Below, piece after piece: positions 51,477 to 60,875 of a stretch of 64,000 bases of DNA (positions within the stretch are counted from its first letter, which is position 1; every line of letters starts with the position of its first letter). The translations under genes and the position numbers were made by a program. The DNA is taken from assembly GCF_002007605.1 (NCBI RefSeq), contig NZ_CP019799.1:1550001-1614000 (forward strand), read 5' to 3'. The notes under the pieces were generated by a model. That model saw only the letters and a program-made list of their open reading frames with translations, was not told the DNA's origin and searched no databases. The stretch is from Cellvibrio sp. PSBB023 (GTDB lineage Bacteria > Pseudomonadota > Gammaproteobacteria > Pseudomonadales > Cellvibrionaceae).

Positions 51477-53132
51477 CTATTGAATCTGCTTTCTGACAAC
51501 ATCATTCATGCGGCTAACCAGCTGGGAGTAATCGCTGGTAAATTGCCCACTTATCGACGCAAGAGCAGAGCCCATGGACTGCATGACTTTGCTAATTTCT
51601 TCACCCAGTGCTTTATCAATCATATCCACTTGTTTAGTGACCGATTCCCCGGTGTTCGACAGGGTTTGTTCAATGGTCTTTTCCAAACTGGCAAATATTT
51701 TTTCAGCATTACGTGAGTGTTCTTGGGCAGCCGTCTCAATAGAGCGGCTGAGATTTTCCTTCATTGTGTTAATGTCTTTTGCAAAAGATTCTGTCACAGA
51801 GCTAGATTGAGTAATAAGCTCCGTGGATGCTTTTTTGAAACTTTCATTCAACTCTTTTCCGCCTTGTTGTAGCTCGCTCAAGAGGTTGCGCATATGGCTG
51901 TCAATATCACTAATGGCTGCATTCATATGCTCGCGAATTTCTTCGGTAGAATTGGCGGTTGCCTGTGCTGACTCTGTGAGTGCTGCGCGGGTTTGGTCTA
52001 CTGTGTCACGATACTGTTCAGCGCTGTCGTTAATACCTTTAGCAAGCTGTTCGCTGGCCTGAGCAACTCCTGTAACGGCAAGTTGGATCTGAGCTTTAAT
52101 TTCTGGAACTGCTTCAACAGCTCGGTCACGCACATCTGCAAACGCGACCAAATGGCGATCAAGCTCAGAAATCTGATGTTGATTGACCTCCATCACTTCG
52201 CGCAGGTTGCTCATGGATTGCGGAATTGATTTGGCATCCTCACTTATAGCCGCGACAGAAGCTTGGGTATGTGTAATAGCAGTCACACCTTCTTTATATT
52301 GAAGACTCATATCCGTTAACTGGTTTTTGTAGTTATCCTGCCAGGTAACAAGTTCGAGGCATGCCTGATTCAGTGCTTTGAAGTTTTCGCCAAATTGTTC
52401 TATTAAATTATTGTTGAAATCAACAATAACCTGTTTGAGCGCCTCAATTACTTGTTCGGTGGCCGACTTGGAAAGCATGTCGGCAAAGTCCTGAAATTTA
52501 ATCCAAAGCTTGTTTTCGAAGGAGGCAAAACTTTCGGCGCTAGTTTTAGTGGTGGATGAAATCTCTGTTAGCACCTCGCTAACAAGTAGTAGATGTTTCT
52601 GATTTTGTTTATTGCTATCGCTTAAGTCAGATCGCAGTAACTTCAATTGTCCTATTAGACTTGAGTCATCATCACCGCCAATGGTTTTTCTAAGAGAGCT
52701 AATCGCATCTGCTTGTTGCTGCATTACGGAAAAAATATCCCTAGCGGATACATCCTCAGGCACATTATTTTCCAATGGTGACGGTTCGATAAAACCCGAG
52801 GAAACCAATGCCTTGAATACGATTGATAACGCCATACCCACTAAACTGGTAATAAAAGCGGTTTTTAAACCGTTGAGCAATAGCGCGATACTTCCATCAA
52901 TGTTGTCGGGATCAAAACTCAATAGGCCAATAATAATTCCAGCGAAGGTGCCTAAAATACCTAGCGAGGTTAGCAAAGTCGGTGTGTATTGGACGAAAGT
53001 GCTGTGCTTTCCTTTTTTCTTCCAGATTAAAGTAACCACAAAAATGGCCAACATACACCATATAAAAATCTCAGTAATGGCATTGGCAGTGGCGCTATGC
53101 AGTCCTGATTCCAGCAAGGGGGAAAGAATCAT
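51477..53132 (-). CDS. zorA: Zorya motor protein ZorA (MotA-like with long coiled tail)
   Basis: A 551-residue protein. Membrane helices at about residues 15-35, 50-72 and 90-110 resemble MotA/ExbB (TSLGILGTFAGIIIGLLSFD, LLNGLKTAFITSLVGMALSI). A helical, coiled tail of some 400 residues follows, rich in Gln, Glu and Ser. In Zorya such tails extend into the cytoplasm as a sensor or transmission shaft. Spacing to zorB is 8 bp. The 151-bp gap upstream must hold the promoter; I see no strong consensus. Confidence 0.9.
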   Translation of the reverse strand: MILSPLLESGLHSATANAITEIFIWCMLAIFVVTLIWKKKGKHSTFVQYTPTLLTSLGILGTFAGIIIGLLSFDPDNIDGSIALLLNGLKTAFITSLVGMALSIVFKALVSSGFIEPSPLENNVPEDVSARDIFSVMQQQADAISSLRKTIGGDDDSSLIGQLKLLRSDLSDSNKQNQKHLLLVSEVLTEISSTTKTSAESFASFENKLWIKFQDFADMLSKSATEQVIEALKQVIVDFNNNLIEQFGENFKALNQACLELVTWQDNYKNQLTDMSLQYKEGVTAITHTQASVAAISEDAKSIPQSMSNLREVMEVNQHQISELDRHLVAFADVRDRAVEAVPEIKAQIQLAVTGVAQASEQLAKGINDSAEQYRDTVDQTRAALTESAQATANSTEEIREHMNAAISDIDSHMRNLLSELQQGGKELNESFKKASTELITQSSSVTESFAKDINTMKENLSRSIETAAQEHSRNAEKIFASLEKTIEQTLSNTGESVTKQVDMIDKALGEEISKVMQSMGSALASISGQFTSDYSQLVSRMNDVVRKQIQ

Positions 53133-53283
53133 AAGTTTCGTCCGTCGGGTAAATTAAAGTACTTTATCGTTTGCTATGCCAGCGCATAATCCGCGCGAGC
53201 TTGACATTCCTGGCTCTCTGAGCGAGGGATATAACTGGTTTATAAACGCAGAGACCATTTAAAGTGTTTACAAAAAACATCAG

Positions 53284-53538
53284 CTAGAGATTGGGCTTTC
53301 CATAGACATATACGTGATCTTGAATAAGATGTACGTCGGCATCAAAACCACCTTGGATCCGCTTGATACCTTCAACTCCAAAACCGAGTTCAGTCCCTTC
53401 GTAAAAAGCACGAATGTCAAAAAGGTAGGAAGTACCCTTCTCTTTCAGATTAATTATTTTAAATACGCAATCAATGAATCCCTCTTCACTGAACTGGTCG
53501 ATGATAGGCAACCCACTTTCACTTAAAACTATTTCCAT
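53284..53538 (-). CDS. Small unknown protein upstream of the Zorya operon
   Basis: An 84-residue acidic protein (MEIVLSESGLPIIDQFSEEG) of no family I recognise. The likely pattern is all-beta: short strands such as YLFDIRAFYEGTELGFGVEG and ADVHLIQDHVYVYGKP, with no membrane helix. ATG 53538 has AAGGAATAAGC upstream, a good ribosome-binding site. It has the orientation of zorA and ends 151 bp before it. It might be part of the defence locus, an orphan immunity-like gene or unrelated. Confidence 0.6.
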   Translation of the reverse strand: MEIVLSESGLPIIDQFSEEGFIDCVFKIINLKEKGTSYLFDIRAFYEGTELGFGVEGIKRIQGGFDADVHLIQDHVYVYGKPNL

Positions 53539-53916
53539 GCTTATTCCTTTGAAAGATTTCCGCCTATTCAGTTGATAGGCACCCAACGTAATAGGGAAGA
53601 AGAACGCGATCGCGCGCATGGGGAAATTAAAACAGCGGAGAGAGTAACTACATCATCCGATGAAATAGTTCCCGTGGGTGAGCTTGGCAGGCAAGTCGTC
53701 CCATTGGTTTTTTTGGAGCATAAGTGATGAAGTCAAAAATGTGAATAACGCCACATTACAAAAAAGATATAGATCTACTACTTTGATAGGCATTCAGACA
53801 TAAGCGTTTAATAATTGTTTTTATAATCAATGAGTTAATGGTTTTAACCAATACCCAGCTAAATCAGCTTTTACTACAGCCAAACCACCCTCACTCCGTA
53901 ACGCCGCCTTTATTGA

Positions 53917-54126
53917 CAGCACCCGCCCCGTCCACTAACCTGCCCGCGCTGCGGTAAATCCCGCAGTCGGGATTACTACCCCCGCATCCAGACCGGCGCT
54001 AGAACGTAAGTTTTAGTGTCCTCGTACAGCTACGCCTGTTGTTATGGCGGCTGGACGGGGCCACCTTCGGGTGGGCCGGTGTGGTTTGGACCGGTGGTAG
54101 TAACCCCGTTCAGTTCGCCTCCATGA
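53917..54126 (+). pseudogene. Possible decayed zinc-ribbon gene with internal stop
   Basis: One plus-strand frame encodes LTCPRCGKSRSRDYYPRIQT then an in-frame TAA (54007). The same frame continues YSYACCYGGWTGPPSGGPVW and ends at TGA (54124). The CxxC and CC pairs look like a zinc ribbon, and the GC-rich composition differs from the AT-rich DNA before it (53539-53880, where I see no gene). No start codon is evident. It may be a broken gene or chance. Confidence 0.35.
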
Positions 54127-54176
54127 CTTACTACCTCATGGTGGTGGAATTAAATCCAAACTATGAGACTTTTATT

Positions 54177-54491
54177 ATGGATAATGTGACCTCTCTACCC
54201 CCTGCTACAAATCCCTGCGTTATCAAGCTTGATCAATTTCAGTACGCCTTTTACCAACAAAGCCAAGTAGAAATTCAATCCCCCGATGGTATGTGCCTGA
54301 CTCGTATTGGCGAGGAAATAAACAACCGCCGCGACGAAGAGCAGCATTTTCAGTTGTGGGAGCAAGTAGTGTTGTTAGAGGTGCTGCTTGAGCAAATCGA
54401 CAGTGACCTGAAACTCCCCGCCCGCGCAGTCACCTGCCTTGCCGATTTAATGACTCGTGTAAATGCGCATTTTTTGAAACACGCGGAGTAA
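54177..54491 (+). CDS. Hypothetical protein
   Basis: A 104-residue acidic protein starting MDNVTSLPPATNPCVIKLDQ, with a helical C-terminal half (FQLWEQVVLLEVLLEQIDSD). I do not recognise the family. The frame is open upstream to 54039, but that part overlaps the decayed region and reads unlike a protein, so ATG 54177 is preferred. Only a weak ribosome-binding site is visible. Confidence 0.55.
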   Translation: MDNVTSLPPATNPCVIKLDQFQYAFYQQSQVEIQSPDGMCLTRIGEEINNRRDEEQHFQLWEQVVLLEVLLEQIDSDLKLPARAVTCLADLMTRVNAHFLKHAE

Positions 54492-54499
54492 ACACACAA

Positions 54500-54520
54500 G
54501 GGCGGCAGGCATTGCCGCCC
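54500..54520 (+). terminator. Hairpin after the hypothetical gene
   Basis: GGGCGGCA-N5-TGCCGCCC forms an 8-bp GC-rich stem eight bases after the stop codon. It is followed by GGCTGCATTTT, so the T-run is displaced. Possible terminator. Confidence 0.5.
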
Positions 54521-54595
54521 GGCTGCATTTTAAAATAAGCTAGGCAGCGCCTGTATCTGGCTTTATTTCCACTGCATAAACACAAGGAGAGCTTA

Positions 54596-55210
54596 ATGAG
54601 TGAAGCCATATTATTTGATGATGGAAAATTGCGGTGCCGTTGGTGTAGCGCCGCCCCTGAGTTCCTCGCTTACCATGACACCGAATGGGGCTTTCCCGTT
54701 GCCGATGATTTCAGGCTGTTTGAGAAAATCAGCCTGGAAGGTTTTCAGTCCGGCTTGAGCTGGCGAACGATTCTTGCGAAGCGGGAGAATTTTCGTAAAG
54801 CGTTTGTGAATTTTGATTTCAATAAAATAGCCCGCTTCACCGATGCAGATGTAGAACGTCTGTTACAAGATGAAGGCATAGTGCGGCATCGGGGGAAGAT
54901 TGAAGCGGTGATTAACAACGCCCGTTGCGCGCAGGAGTTAGTTGCTACAGAGGGATCGCTCGCGAATTTTGTATGGCGTTATGCCTTGCCAAAAAATCCA
55001 GCAAAACCACAGTCGCAATCTACATCTGTGGAATCAGTAGACTTATCCAAAACCTTAAAAAAACGTGGCTGGAAGTTCGTCGGCCCCACGACGGTTTACG
55101 CCTTTATGCAGGCCATGGGACTGATCAACGACCATGCCGATGGCTGTGTTATCCGCAAAAAAGTGGATAAAGAACGAAAGGCGTTTTTGGCGGAGAGGAA
55201 GAAGAAGTAA
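54596..55210 (+). CDS. tag: DNA-3-methyladenine glycosylase I
   Basis: Tag excises 3-methyladenine from alkylated DNA. The family signature is LRCRWCSAAPEFLAYHDTEW with GFPVADDFRLFEKISLEGFQ and SGLSWRTILAKRENFRKAF. The catalytic-pocket region GWKFVGPTTVYAFMQAMGLI and the later Cys/His (DHADGCVI) complete the zinc site. At 204 residues it is a little longer than E. coli Tag. AAGGAG precedes the ATG. Confidence 0.95.
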   Translation: MSEAILFDDGKLRCRWCSAAPEFLAYHDTEWGFPVADDFRLFEKISLEGFQSGLSWRTILAKRENFRKAFVNFDFNKIARFTDADVERLLQDEGIVRHRGKIEAVINNARCAQELVATEGSLANFVWRYALPKNPAKPQSQSTSVESVDLSKTLKKRGWKFVGPTTVYAFMQAMGLINDHADGCVIRKKVDKERKAFLAERKKK

Positions 55211-55305
55211 AGCCAAGAATAGACAACACGACAAATCATGACACTTGCGACACTGTAACTCATGAGATACAGTCTTGATGATCAACAGGATTGGAGTAAT
55301 AAGCC

Positions 55306-55596
55306 ATGAGTGAAAAATTTACCCGCTGGGATGCTGCCGATTATCTGGATACCGAAGAGGATATGCTTTCCTACTTTGAAGCATGCCTCACAGAAGATCC
55401 AGGTGATGGCAGTGTTATTCGTGCAGCATTAGGCGATATTGCTCGCGCTAAAGGCATGAGCCAACTGGCACGCGATACGGGTCTGGCAAGGGAAAGCCTC
55501 TACCGCGCACTATCACCCGAAGGCAATCCAGAGTTTTCTACAATTATGAAAGTAATGAAAGCCTTGGGCATCAAACTGCACGCTCAGCACGTGTGA
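55306..55596 (+). CDS. Antitoxin-like HTH protein (addiction-module antidote family), unpaired
   Basis: A 96-residue paralogue of the protein at 49020: N-terminal WDAADYLDTEEDMLSYFEAC and helix-turn-helix IARAKGMSQLARDTGLARES, then LYRALSPEGNPEFSTIMKVM. No toxin gene is next to it; tag lies upstream. It ends before a bidirectional terminator. TTGGAGTAATAAGCC gives the ribosome-binding site. Confidence 0.85.
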   Translation: MSEKFTRWDAADYLDTEEDMLSYFEACLTEDPGDGSVIRAALGDIARAKGMSQLARDTGLARESLYRALSPEGNPEFSTIMKVMKALGIKLHAQHV

Positions 55597-55632
55597 ATAA
55601 ATGGCAACAGAAGAAATATCTGAATAAAAAAC

Positions 55633-55660
55633 ACATAAGGCGGCAATTGCCGCCTTATGT
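55633..55660. terminator. Bidirectional terminator (perfect 28-bp palindrome)
   Basis: A 28-bp perfect palindrome (14-bp half ACATAAGGCGGCAA) lies between the convergent antitoxin-like gene and the secreted-protein gene. The stem is flanked by AT-rich sequence on both sides (AATAAAAAAC and ATATTTT). Confidence 0.75.
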
Positions 55661-55685
55661 ATATTTTACCAACGCATCCCGTGGT

Positions 55686-56102
55686 TTATTTAGTTCGACT
55701 AAATACAACCAATGATTTTTCTTTATCGCTGCGGTAGTAATAAAGACGATCTTGAGATACCGAAAAATAAGCGTTTTGATTGAGGTGACTGATAACAGCC
55801 TCGGCAGACTTGTATCCGCAGGATAATTTTGAATTGCTGTCAATCAGCTTTTCATCGATACGAATTTTATCCCCTACTTTTGTAAACTCTGCTTGCGAAC
55901 TATATTCAAGCTCACCGGTTGTGCGGATAATTTTCTGATCGCGCGTAAACTCAATGGTCATGCTGCGACATTCCGGTGAAAACCGTTGCTGCCATTCCGG
56001 CGCAATAGTCCACTTCCCCACTGCTAATTCTTGCTGACTCATATCGGCATAAGCAAAGCTACTGCCGCCAAGTAACACCACTAGCGCAATTTTGTTTATC
56101 AT
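55686..56102 (-). CDS. Small secreted/periplasmic protein of unknown function
   Basis: A 138-residue protein with a Sec signal peptide (MINKIALVVLLGGSSFAYAD, cleavage after AYA). The mature part is beta-rich and has two Cys (SPECRSMTIEF and LSCGYKSAEAV). ATG 56102 follows GGAGAAAATA and was chosen over upstream in-frame starts because it begins the signal peptide. I do not recognise the family. Confidence 0.75.
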   Translation of the reverse strand: MINKIALVVLLGGSSFAYADMSQQELAVGKWTIAPEWQQRFSPECRSMTIEFTRDQKIIRTTGELEYSSQAEFTKVGDKIRIDEKLIDSNSKLSCGYKSAEAVISHLNQNAYFSVSQDRLYYYRSDKEKSLVVFSRTK

Positions 56103-56273
56103 TATTTTCTCCATCATCCATATTAACGAGCAGACGATTATGCAATCTAACATGGTACTGGGCAACCATTAGCCCAACCCATGGATGATTACTACAAAGC
56201 GTCACGTACATTTCACCTGCATCCAGCGCCCTGCTACAATCGCCACCTATTTCCAGCCCGATTGTTAAACACC

Positions 56274-56984
56274 ATGAATTTGATTTTGCTTTCCCCCGAC
56301 GATTTAACCTCCAGCCATAGCGCCATAATTAGGGATGCGCGGCGTGTGGCGCATATTAAAAATGTCCATGGGGCTGCACAGGGCGACTCGCTCAAGGTGG
56401 GGTTATTGGGGGGAAATATGGGTACAGGCAGGGTTACTACAATAGATGATAACGGTATTTCGCTCGCGCTGGATTTACAACAAGCCCCGCCTGCTGCGCT
56501 GGATTTAATATTGGTATTAGCGCTGCCGCGCCCAAAAATGTTGCGGCGCATTTTGCAAACCATTGCTACCCTGGGTGTAAAAAAATTACACCTGATTAAT
56601 TCCTACCGCGTGGAAAAAAGCTATTGGCAAACACCGTTTTTGGAAGCGGCCAGCATTCATGAACAATTACTCTTGGGACTGGAACAGGGTTGCGATACGC
56701 GCTTGCCCGAGGTGCATTTGCACAAGCGGTTTAAACCTTTTGTGGAAGATGAGCTGCCCGCGTTGATTGCCAATAGCCGCGCACTGGTGGCGCACCCTTA
56801 TACCACTACCGCCTGCCCGAGCCAGATTGATTATGCGCTGTCGCTGGCGGTTGGCCCGGAGGGTGGGTTTATTGAGTATGAAATTGCGCTATTGGAAAAG
56901 TGTGGTTTTGAAGTGGTGCATTTGGGCGAGCGCATTATGCGGGTAGAAACAGCCGTGCCTTATTTGTTAGGCCGACTGTTCTGA
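56274..56984 (+). CDS. rsmE: 16S rRNA (uracil1498-N3)-methyltransferase RsmE
   Basis: RsmE methylates U1498 of 16S rRNA. The SPOUT-fold knot motif LAVGPEGGFIEYEIALLEKC and GERIMRVETAVPYLLGRLF is diagnostic. The start at 56274 (MNLILLSPDDLTSSHSAIIR) matches the PUA-like N-terminus; the frame upstream to 56181 looks non-coding. At 236 residues it has normal length. It overlaps the convergent GGDEF-EAL gene by 18 bp. Confidence 0.95.
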   Translation: MNLILLSPDDLTSSHSAIIRDARRVAHIKNVHGAAQGDSLKVGLLGGNMGTGRVTTIDDNGISLALDLQQAPPAALDLILVLALPRPKMLRRILQTIATLGVKKLHLINSYRVEKSYWQTPFLEAASIHEQLLLGLEQGCDTRLPEVHLHKRFKPFVEDELPALIANSRALVAHPYTTTACPSQIDYALSLAVGPEGGFIEYEIALLEKCGFEVVHLGERIMRVETAVPYLLGRLF

Positions 56985-59423
56985 TTGTTCACGCGCGAGG
57001 ATTTCTTCAAATTCAGCGAAAGGCACTGCTTGGCTGGACAAATAACCCTGGTAGTAATCACAGCCGAAGGATTTAAGAATTTCCAACTGTTCCTGCTCCT
57101 CCACCCCTTCGGCAACCAATTCCATATCCAACAAACGCCCCATGGTAATAATGGTTTCTACCAATACGCGGTCATTGCGGTCGTCGATAATGTCGCGCAC
57201 AAAACCCTGATCAATTTTTAAGGTGCTTACCGGCAAACGTTTGAGATAACTGATAGACGAGTAGCCAGTACCAAAATCATCCAGCGAGAAACTAATACCA
57301 CGATCGCTCAGGGTGGTCATGGTGACAATCGCATCATCCACCCGCTGGATAACAATGCCTTCGGTAATTTCCATATCCAGTGATTTTTCGGGTATGGGGT
57401 ATTTGTCGAGCGCGGCAATAACGTCGTCCACAAAGGCATCGCGGCGGAACTGACGCGGACTGATGTTAATACTGAGCTTCATTCCCGCTTGCCACAAACC
57501 GGATTCTTTCCAGGTGACCAGGGTTTTACAAGCTTCTTCCAGTACCCACTGACCAACATCGATAATCATGCCGGAAGTTTCCAGTACGGGAATAAAATCC
57601 ACCGGCGAGACCATGCCTTTAACGGGGTGATTCCAGCGTAACAAGGCCTCTGCTCCCACGACACGGCCAGTTCTAATATCAATTTTAGGCTGGTAATACA
57701 GCTTGAATTGCGATTCATCCATTGCGCGATGCAGGTCGCCTTCCATGGTGAGCTGTCGGCTCACTTTATCGGCCATTTCTTCATTAAAGAATTCAATAGA
57801 ATCGCGGCCTTTTTCTTTTACTTGATACATGGCGGTATCGGCATAACGCAGCAGTTCATGCACCGAATTATTTTTATCCGGATACACCACCACCCCCACG
57901 CTACAAGTCACGCGCAGTTCCATGTTGTCGTAGAGATAGGGCTGGGAAATGATAGAGCGAATTTTTTCACTGATTTCACCGGCGCGCAGCGCGGCCGTTT
58001 CTATGTTTTGATCCAGCACTGTGAGCACAACAACAAATTCATCGCCACTTAGCCGCGCTACCAGATCTTCCTCGCGCACCGATTCTTGTAGGCGCTCTGC
58101 CACTACTTCCAGTACACGATCTCCCACTGGGTGCCCCAAGGAATCGTTGATGGTTTTGAATTGGTCCAAGTCGATAAACAATACCGCACCAAAATATCCG
58201 TGGCGCTCGGCGCGGCGTAATTCGTGTTCCAATCGTTCAACCAATTGCAAACGATTAGGCAACCCGGTGAGCGCATCGTGGTGCGCCATAAATTCCATTT
58301 TGGCCTGTGCATTTTTGCGCTCGGTAATATCGACCGACACAATCAGCGCGACTTTTTCGTCATAAAACGCTAGCGGCATAATGTGGGTTTGCAAAAATAA
58401 TTGTTTGCCGGTGGCGGTGACAAAACGCTCTTCAATGACATCCAGTTCTTCGTTGCCGCGAATAACGCGGTAATCGTTTTGCAGCATGGTGTCTATATCA
58501 AATACCGAATTTTTCAGCAGTTGGCGCACATGCAGGTTGCGCATTTGATCCGGCGTATAGCCTAGCTCGTTGGCGAGCGCTTTATTAGCAAATAAATAGT
58601 AACCGGCAATATTGCGCGCACCAATCATGACCGGGAGGTGATCGATAATCTGCCGCAAATGTTCTTCACTTTTGCGCAGTGCTAATTCCACAGCGCGGCG
58701 TTTGGCCAGGGAGAGTTCAACAACATCGAGCAATTGATTGGAACTGGCGATGAGTTGAGCCAGTTCATCTTTGCGATGGGGCGGTAATTGGGTGAGGCGA
58801 TTCACACCGGGGTGATCAGGATTGATGTTGTTAATTTCGCGCGACAAGCGCACCAGCGGTTTGGTCAGTGTGAAGTAAAACACTACGAACAACAGCAATA
58901 CCAAAAACATATTGCGCAGCAGGCCAGTCATGAGCGCTGTTTTGGAACGGTTGTAAAAACCCTCTAGTGCCAAGTCCATATCCACGGAGAAACGGATACT
59001 ACCCGAGGTGCCATCGGTATAGCCCGGCAGTAACAGGTTGGCGGTGTATTCTCGGGTGTTGTCGGTAATTTTGCTGGTTAGCCAGCGGGTGGGCACTTCC
59101 GGGCGGGTACTGCTGCCCTGCGCGAGTACATTGCCGGTATCGTCATAGATCACGACTTCGTAAATAAACCCGTAGCGCAACAGGCCGTTCACTACTTCGT
59201 AGGAAAGTTCATCGTCAAGGGTGGATACAGAGCGTACGGCGGGCGGGGTGGCAACCTGGATAACGCGATCGATAAGGGATTTGAGTTCCTTTTCCTGGTT
59301 GAGGAAATCCAGATACAACTGCACGGAGCTCAATATAAAACTCAACACAAACGCCAAAATAATACCGATTTTGGCAAGCTGGAAAGAGATGCCGTTAAAA
59401 AATGAAGGCGCTTTGTCTCTCAT
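56967..59423 (-). CDS. Membrane GGDEF-EAL c-di-GMP enzyme with HAMP and PAS domains
   Basis: An 818-residue signalling protein. An N-terminal helix (residues 15-36), a periplasmic sensor region and a second helix (about 165-185) lead to a HAMP-like linker. A PAS domain follows at about 260-375. The GGDEF domain (about 380-540) has SGDEF at the active site and an RxxD inhibitory site (REED) five residues before it. The EAL domain (about 555-805) keeps EALLRWNHP, DDFGTGYSS and KIDQGF, so phosphodiesterase activity is likely. The first Gly-to-Ser change may still allow cyclase activity. Confidence 0.92.
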   Translation of the reverse strand: MRDKAPSFFNGISFQLAKIGIILAFVLSFILSSVQLYLDFLNQEKELKSLIDRVIQVATPPAVRSVSTLDDELSYEVVNGLLRYGFIYEVVIYDDTGNVLAQGSSTRPEVPTRWLTSKITDNTREYTANLLLPGYTDGTSGSIRFSVDMDLALEGFYNRSKTALMTGLLRNMFLVLLLFVVFYFTLTKPLVRLSREINNINPDHPGVNRLTQLPPHRKDELAQLIASSNQLLDVVELSLAKRRAVELALRKSEEHLRQIIDHLPVMIGARNIAGYYLFANKALANELGYTPDQMRNLHVRQLLKNSVFDIDTMLQNDYRVIRGNEELDVIEERFVTATGKQLFLQTHIMPLAFYDEKVALIVSVDITERKNAQAKMEFMAHHDALTGLPNRLQLVERLEHELRRAERHGYFGAVLFIDLDQFKTINDSLGHPVGDRVLEVVAERLQESVREEDLVARLSGDEFVVVLTVLDQNIETAALRAGEISEKIRSIISQPYLYDNMELRVTCSVGVVVYPDKNNSVHELLRYADTAMYQVKEKGRDSIEFFNEEMADKVSRQLTMEGDLHRAMDESQFKLYYQPKIDIRTGRVVGAEALLRWNHPVKGMVSPVDFIPVLETSGMIIDVGQWVLEEACKTLVTWKESGLWQAGMKLSINISPRQFRRDAFVDDVIAALDKYPIPEKSLDMEITEGIVIQRVDDAIVTMTTLSDRGISFSLDDFGTGYSSISYLKRLPVSTLKIDQGFVRDIIDDRNDRVLVETIITMGRLLDMELVAEGVEEQEQLEILKSFGCDYYQGYLSSQAVPFAEFEEILAREQSEQSA

Positions 59424-59620
59424 TGACCTTGGGCTTCCGGGAACATAATAGTTTTATTGGTAGGGCGTTTGATTTACACCCGGGAGAGCACCACCGCCGA
59501 CATCACCCCGGATGTATCCTTGTCTTCGCGAGAGTATAGAACAAACTCATCACTGGCGCCTGAATCAATAAGTTTATTTTTCATAAGCCAACAGGTCGCA
59601 TTTATGGCAGAAAAGCAGGC

Positions 59621-60727
59621 TTACAGGATCGATTGTGGGTCGCGATAAGGCATGGAAAAACTCGCCGCTACAGCCGGTTGAGTCAGCTCACCCCCATGGC
59701 AATTCAGCGCCGCCGTAAACCCTGGATCGCCCTTCAGCGCAGCAATGCCACCATCTGCCAAACGCAGGATATAACTGAGCGTGGCATTGGTTAAGCCCAG
59801 GGTTGCGGTGCGCCCGACGGCGCTGGGAATATTGGCGACACAGTAGTGAATCACCCCCGCCTCAACATAGGTTGGCTGCTGATGTGTGGTGGGCCGCGAT
59901 GTTTCAAAGCAGCCGCCCTGATCGATAGCGACATCCACCAACACACTGCCGGGCTCCATGCGGGCAATCTGCGCGCGAGTCAGCAAGCGCGGCGCACTGG
60001 CACCGGCATTCAATACGCTGCCAATCACCAGATCGGCAGACAGCGCACATTCATCGATTCGCGTTTGGGTGGCATATTCACAGACCACACGGCCACGCCA
60101 TAGGTCATCCAACTGGCGCAGGCGGGCGATGGATTTATCCATAATACGTACTTCTGCCCCCAAGCCTACGGCCATAGCGGCGGCATTGGCACCCACTACC
60201 CCGCCCCCCAAAATCAATACCTTCGCAGGCGCCACACCGGGAATCCCACCCAGCAATAGCCCCTTGCCGCCCTGTGCCATTTCCAGGTGATGAGCGCCCG
60301 CTTGCACCGCCACTCGCCCGGCGATTTCGGACATAGGCGCCAGCAACGGCAAACGCCCTTGGGCGTCACTCAGGGTTTCATAGGCGAGGCAACTGGCACC
60401 CGAGGCGAGTAATGCGTCGGTCAGAGGACGGCTGGCGGCGAGGTGCAAGTAGGTAAACAGGATATGGGTAGACCGCAAGAGTGGGTATTCTTCCGGTTGC
60501 GGCTCTTTGACTTTGACGATAAGCGTAGCACCGGCATAGACCTCCTCCAGGGTGCCCACAATCTGTGCGCCTGCCGTTTGATACTGCGCATCGCTAAACC
60601 CGGCAGCGGCTCCCGCGCCGCTCATCACCCGCAGCTGATGCCCACGCGCCACCAGCTCAGATACCCCTGCTGGCGTGAGCGCAACACGATTTTCACCGGG
60701 TTTTATTTCTTTAGGGATACCAATTTG
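59621..60727 (-). CDS. ald: Alanine dehydrogenase
   Basis: Ald interconverts L-alanine and pyruvate/ammonia with NAD. The N-terminus [20 protein letters not shown] and the segment [20 protein letters not shown] are typical. The nucleotide-binding loop is [20 protein letters not shown], and [20 protein letters not shown] is near the C-terminus. ATG 60727 gives 368 residues, the standard size; an in-frame upstream ATG at 60742 is less likely. Confidence 0.95.
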   Translation of the reverse strand, partial: QIGIPKEIKPGENRVALTPAGVSELVARGHQLRVMSGAGAAAGFSDAQYQTAGAQIVGTLEEVYAGATLIVKVKEPQPEEYPLLRSTHILFTYLHLAASRPLTDALLASGASCLAYETLSDAQGRLPLLAPMSEIAGRVAVQAGAHHLEMAQGGKGLLLGGIPGVAPAKVLILGGGVVGANAAAMAVGLGAEVRIMDKSIARLRQLDDLWRGRVVCEYATQTRIDECALSADLVIGSVLNAGASAPRLLTRAQIARMEPGSVLVDVAIDQGGCFETSRPTTHQQPTYVEAGVIHYCVANIPSAVGRTATLGLTNATLSYILRLADGGIAALKGDPGFTAALNCHGGELTQPAVAASFSMPYRDPQSIL

Positions 60728-60875
60728 CATAACTGCCTCCATGTATAGATAGTAGGAGTATAGTCACCTGTCGCCTGAATTATTTTGTGTAATGTCGTGC
60801 AAAATGCAGGCAAATTGGCTCAAGTTGTGCTGCAATTGGGATATGGCAACTTTTGACGCCAGCAGTGAGGTAGTT

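Noticed and set aside
50764..53132. zorA/zorB as a second flagellar stator
   Set aside because: The MotA-like protein has a tail of about 400 residues, the next gene is an HNH nuclease, and the genes are far from the flagellar operons.
48596..54126. Integrated island at tRNA-Arg
   Set aside because: The Zorya region lies near the tRNA, but I found no second copy of the tRNA 3' end and no integrase.
54039..54176. N-terminal half of the 54177 protein
   Set aside because: Composition is Trp/Gly-rich and unlike the rest, and it overlaps the zinc-ribbon-like frame.
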